From Sycon ciliatum (lineage: Eukaryota > Porifera > Calcarea > Leucosolenida > Sycettidae): 64,000 bases of DNA. Position numbers and translations under genes: made by a program. The notes below the pieces were generated by a model. That model was given only the letters and a program-made list of their open reading frames with translations. It was not told the DNA's origin and did not search any database. Location of the stretch: assembly GCF_964019385.1 (NCBI RefSeq), contig NC_088649.1:18852615-18916614 (forward strand), written 5' to 3'. Shown in pieces: positions 63,376-64,000 of the stretch. The first letter of the stretch is position 1. Each line of letters starts with the position of its first letter.

Positions 63376-64000
63376 CAGTGTACTTGACAGGCGCTAGGCT
63401 CAGAAAGTCTAGACTGGATGAGATCTAGAATACTTCAAGTAGAAGCAAGTGCCACCGGCATGAAGCATGATCGCTAGATCCTCGCTTGGTCGTCTTTGAA
63501 TCGTAGCTGCTAATTTAAAAGGGTTGTTTTCCGTGGGCGGTTCGAAAAGGGAAAGGCGGCAGTACTTTGCTTCAGTCAGAGTCAGTTCTTCTCATTGCTA
63601 TATCACAGCTTTCTGGATAAAACCACTCTCCAGAAGAAGTTTTTGAGACTTACTTCAAGACTTACTGTTACTTATCGGAGAGAAAGGTATGACTGATCAG
63701 TGGTCATACATTTCAACATGTTCATGGAGAAACTGAGCCCGAGGCTTGCACCTATCATTCAATGACCTCTAGACGATTAACTTTTACCAGGGTCACATTA
63801 GTCATCTACACTATCGTGGAAAATTCGTTATGAACGGAACATGCTACTCCTAGTCGCAGGGTGATGAGTCCAGGGTTCTTGTTTGTAATAGCTGAAAATC
63901 GGGGGGGGGGGTTCTTAAACGCAAAATTATTCCACTGTCCTTACCAGTAAGTTTTGCTCTATGGTTGCCTCTAATTAACCATTACGGATACATTTCACCT
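63376..64000. other. No recognisable feature
   Basis: No exon or paired repeat was found. A poly-G run lies at 63901-63910. Confidence 0.35.

Overview
The window is metazoan genomic DNA: split genes with GT/AG introns, immunoglobulin (Ig) and NHL-repeat exons, long CA/GT microsatellites, and a very dense load of LINEs, Penelope-like and LTR retroelements, hAT, Tc1/mariner-type and TTAA-inserting DNA transposons. There are no operons, rRNAs or CRISPRs. An early-branching marine invertebrate such as a sponge or cnidarian fits the mobile-element families best, but this is an impression, not a placement.

Only two host genes are well supported, both on the minus strand. Gene 1 (at least 14809 down to 983) is an Ig-repeat, probably cell-surface, protein. 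Five Ig exons alternate between two types, A (4037-4339, 8184-8492, 14501-14809) and B (5694-5984, 9533-9823). All begin and end in phase 1, so copies can be added or lost without breaking the frame. They sit in a tandem genomic duplication. Three further phase-compatible exons (3356-3500, 2175-2250, 983-1117) continue the protein toward the left edge. Gene 2 (61627 down to 24947) is the C-terminal part of an NHL beta-propeller protein. Each of three phase-0 exons encodes one blade, the last ends in a stop codon, and the two introns are about 14 and 22 kb long.

The rest is intron or intergenic DNA filled with nested repeats. 1-15 kb holds the Ig duplication with a large Helitron-like insertion (10061-12761) that itself contains a TIR element and a LINE. 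15-22 kb holds a 1.0-kb TTAA element, a LINE with RT and restriction-like endonuclease, and a 3.5-kb TTAA element that split a ribozyme-bearing repeat. 22-34 kb holds minisatellites, a 2.7-kb CR1/L2-like LINE, a tandem repeat with a canonical type I hammerhead ribozyme (29955-30000), a Helitron-like element, and one arm of a segmental duplication. 34-43 kb holds LINE fragments, an unresolved 3-kb block, and a 2.3-kb foldback TTAA element inside a LINE that itself split another repeat. 43-50 kb holds small TIR elements and an LTR. 50-58 kb holds a Ty3/gypsy fossil with a DNA-transposon insertion, and a second short LTR element whose interior carries polyubiquitin-like coding. 59-64 kb holds the second arm of the segmental duplication, tRNA-like SINE units, an NHL exon and more TIR elements.

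The most interesting observations are the hammerhead-bearing, retrozyme-like repeat family, the LTR element that appears to have captured ubiquitin coding, the phase-1 Ig exon array, and several natural empty-site pairs that date insertions relative to duplications. All identifications are by eye; no database search was possible.
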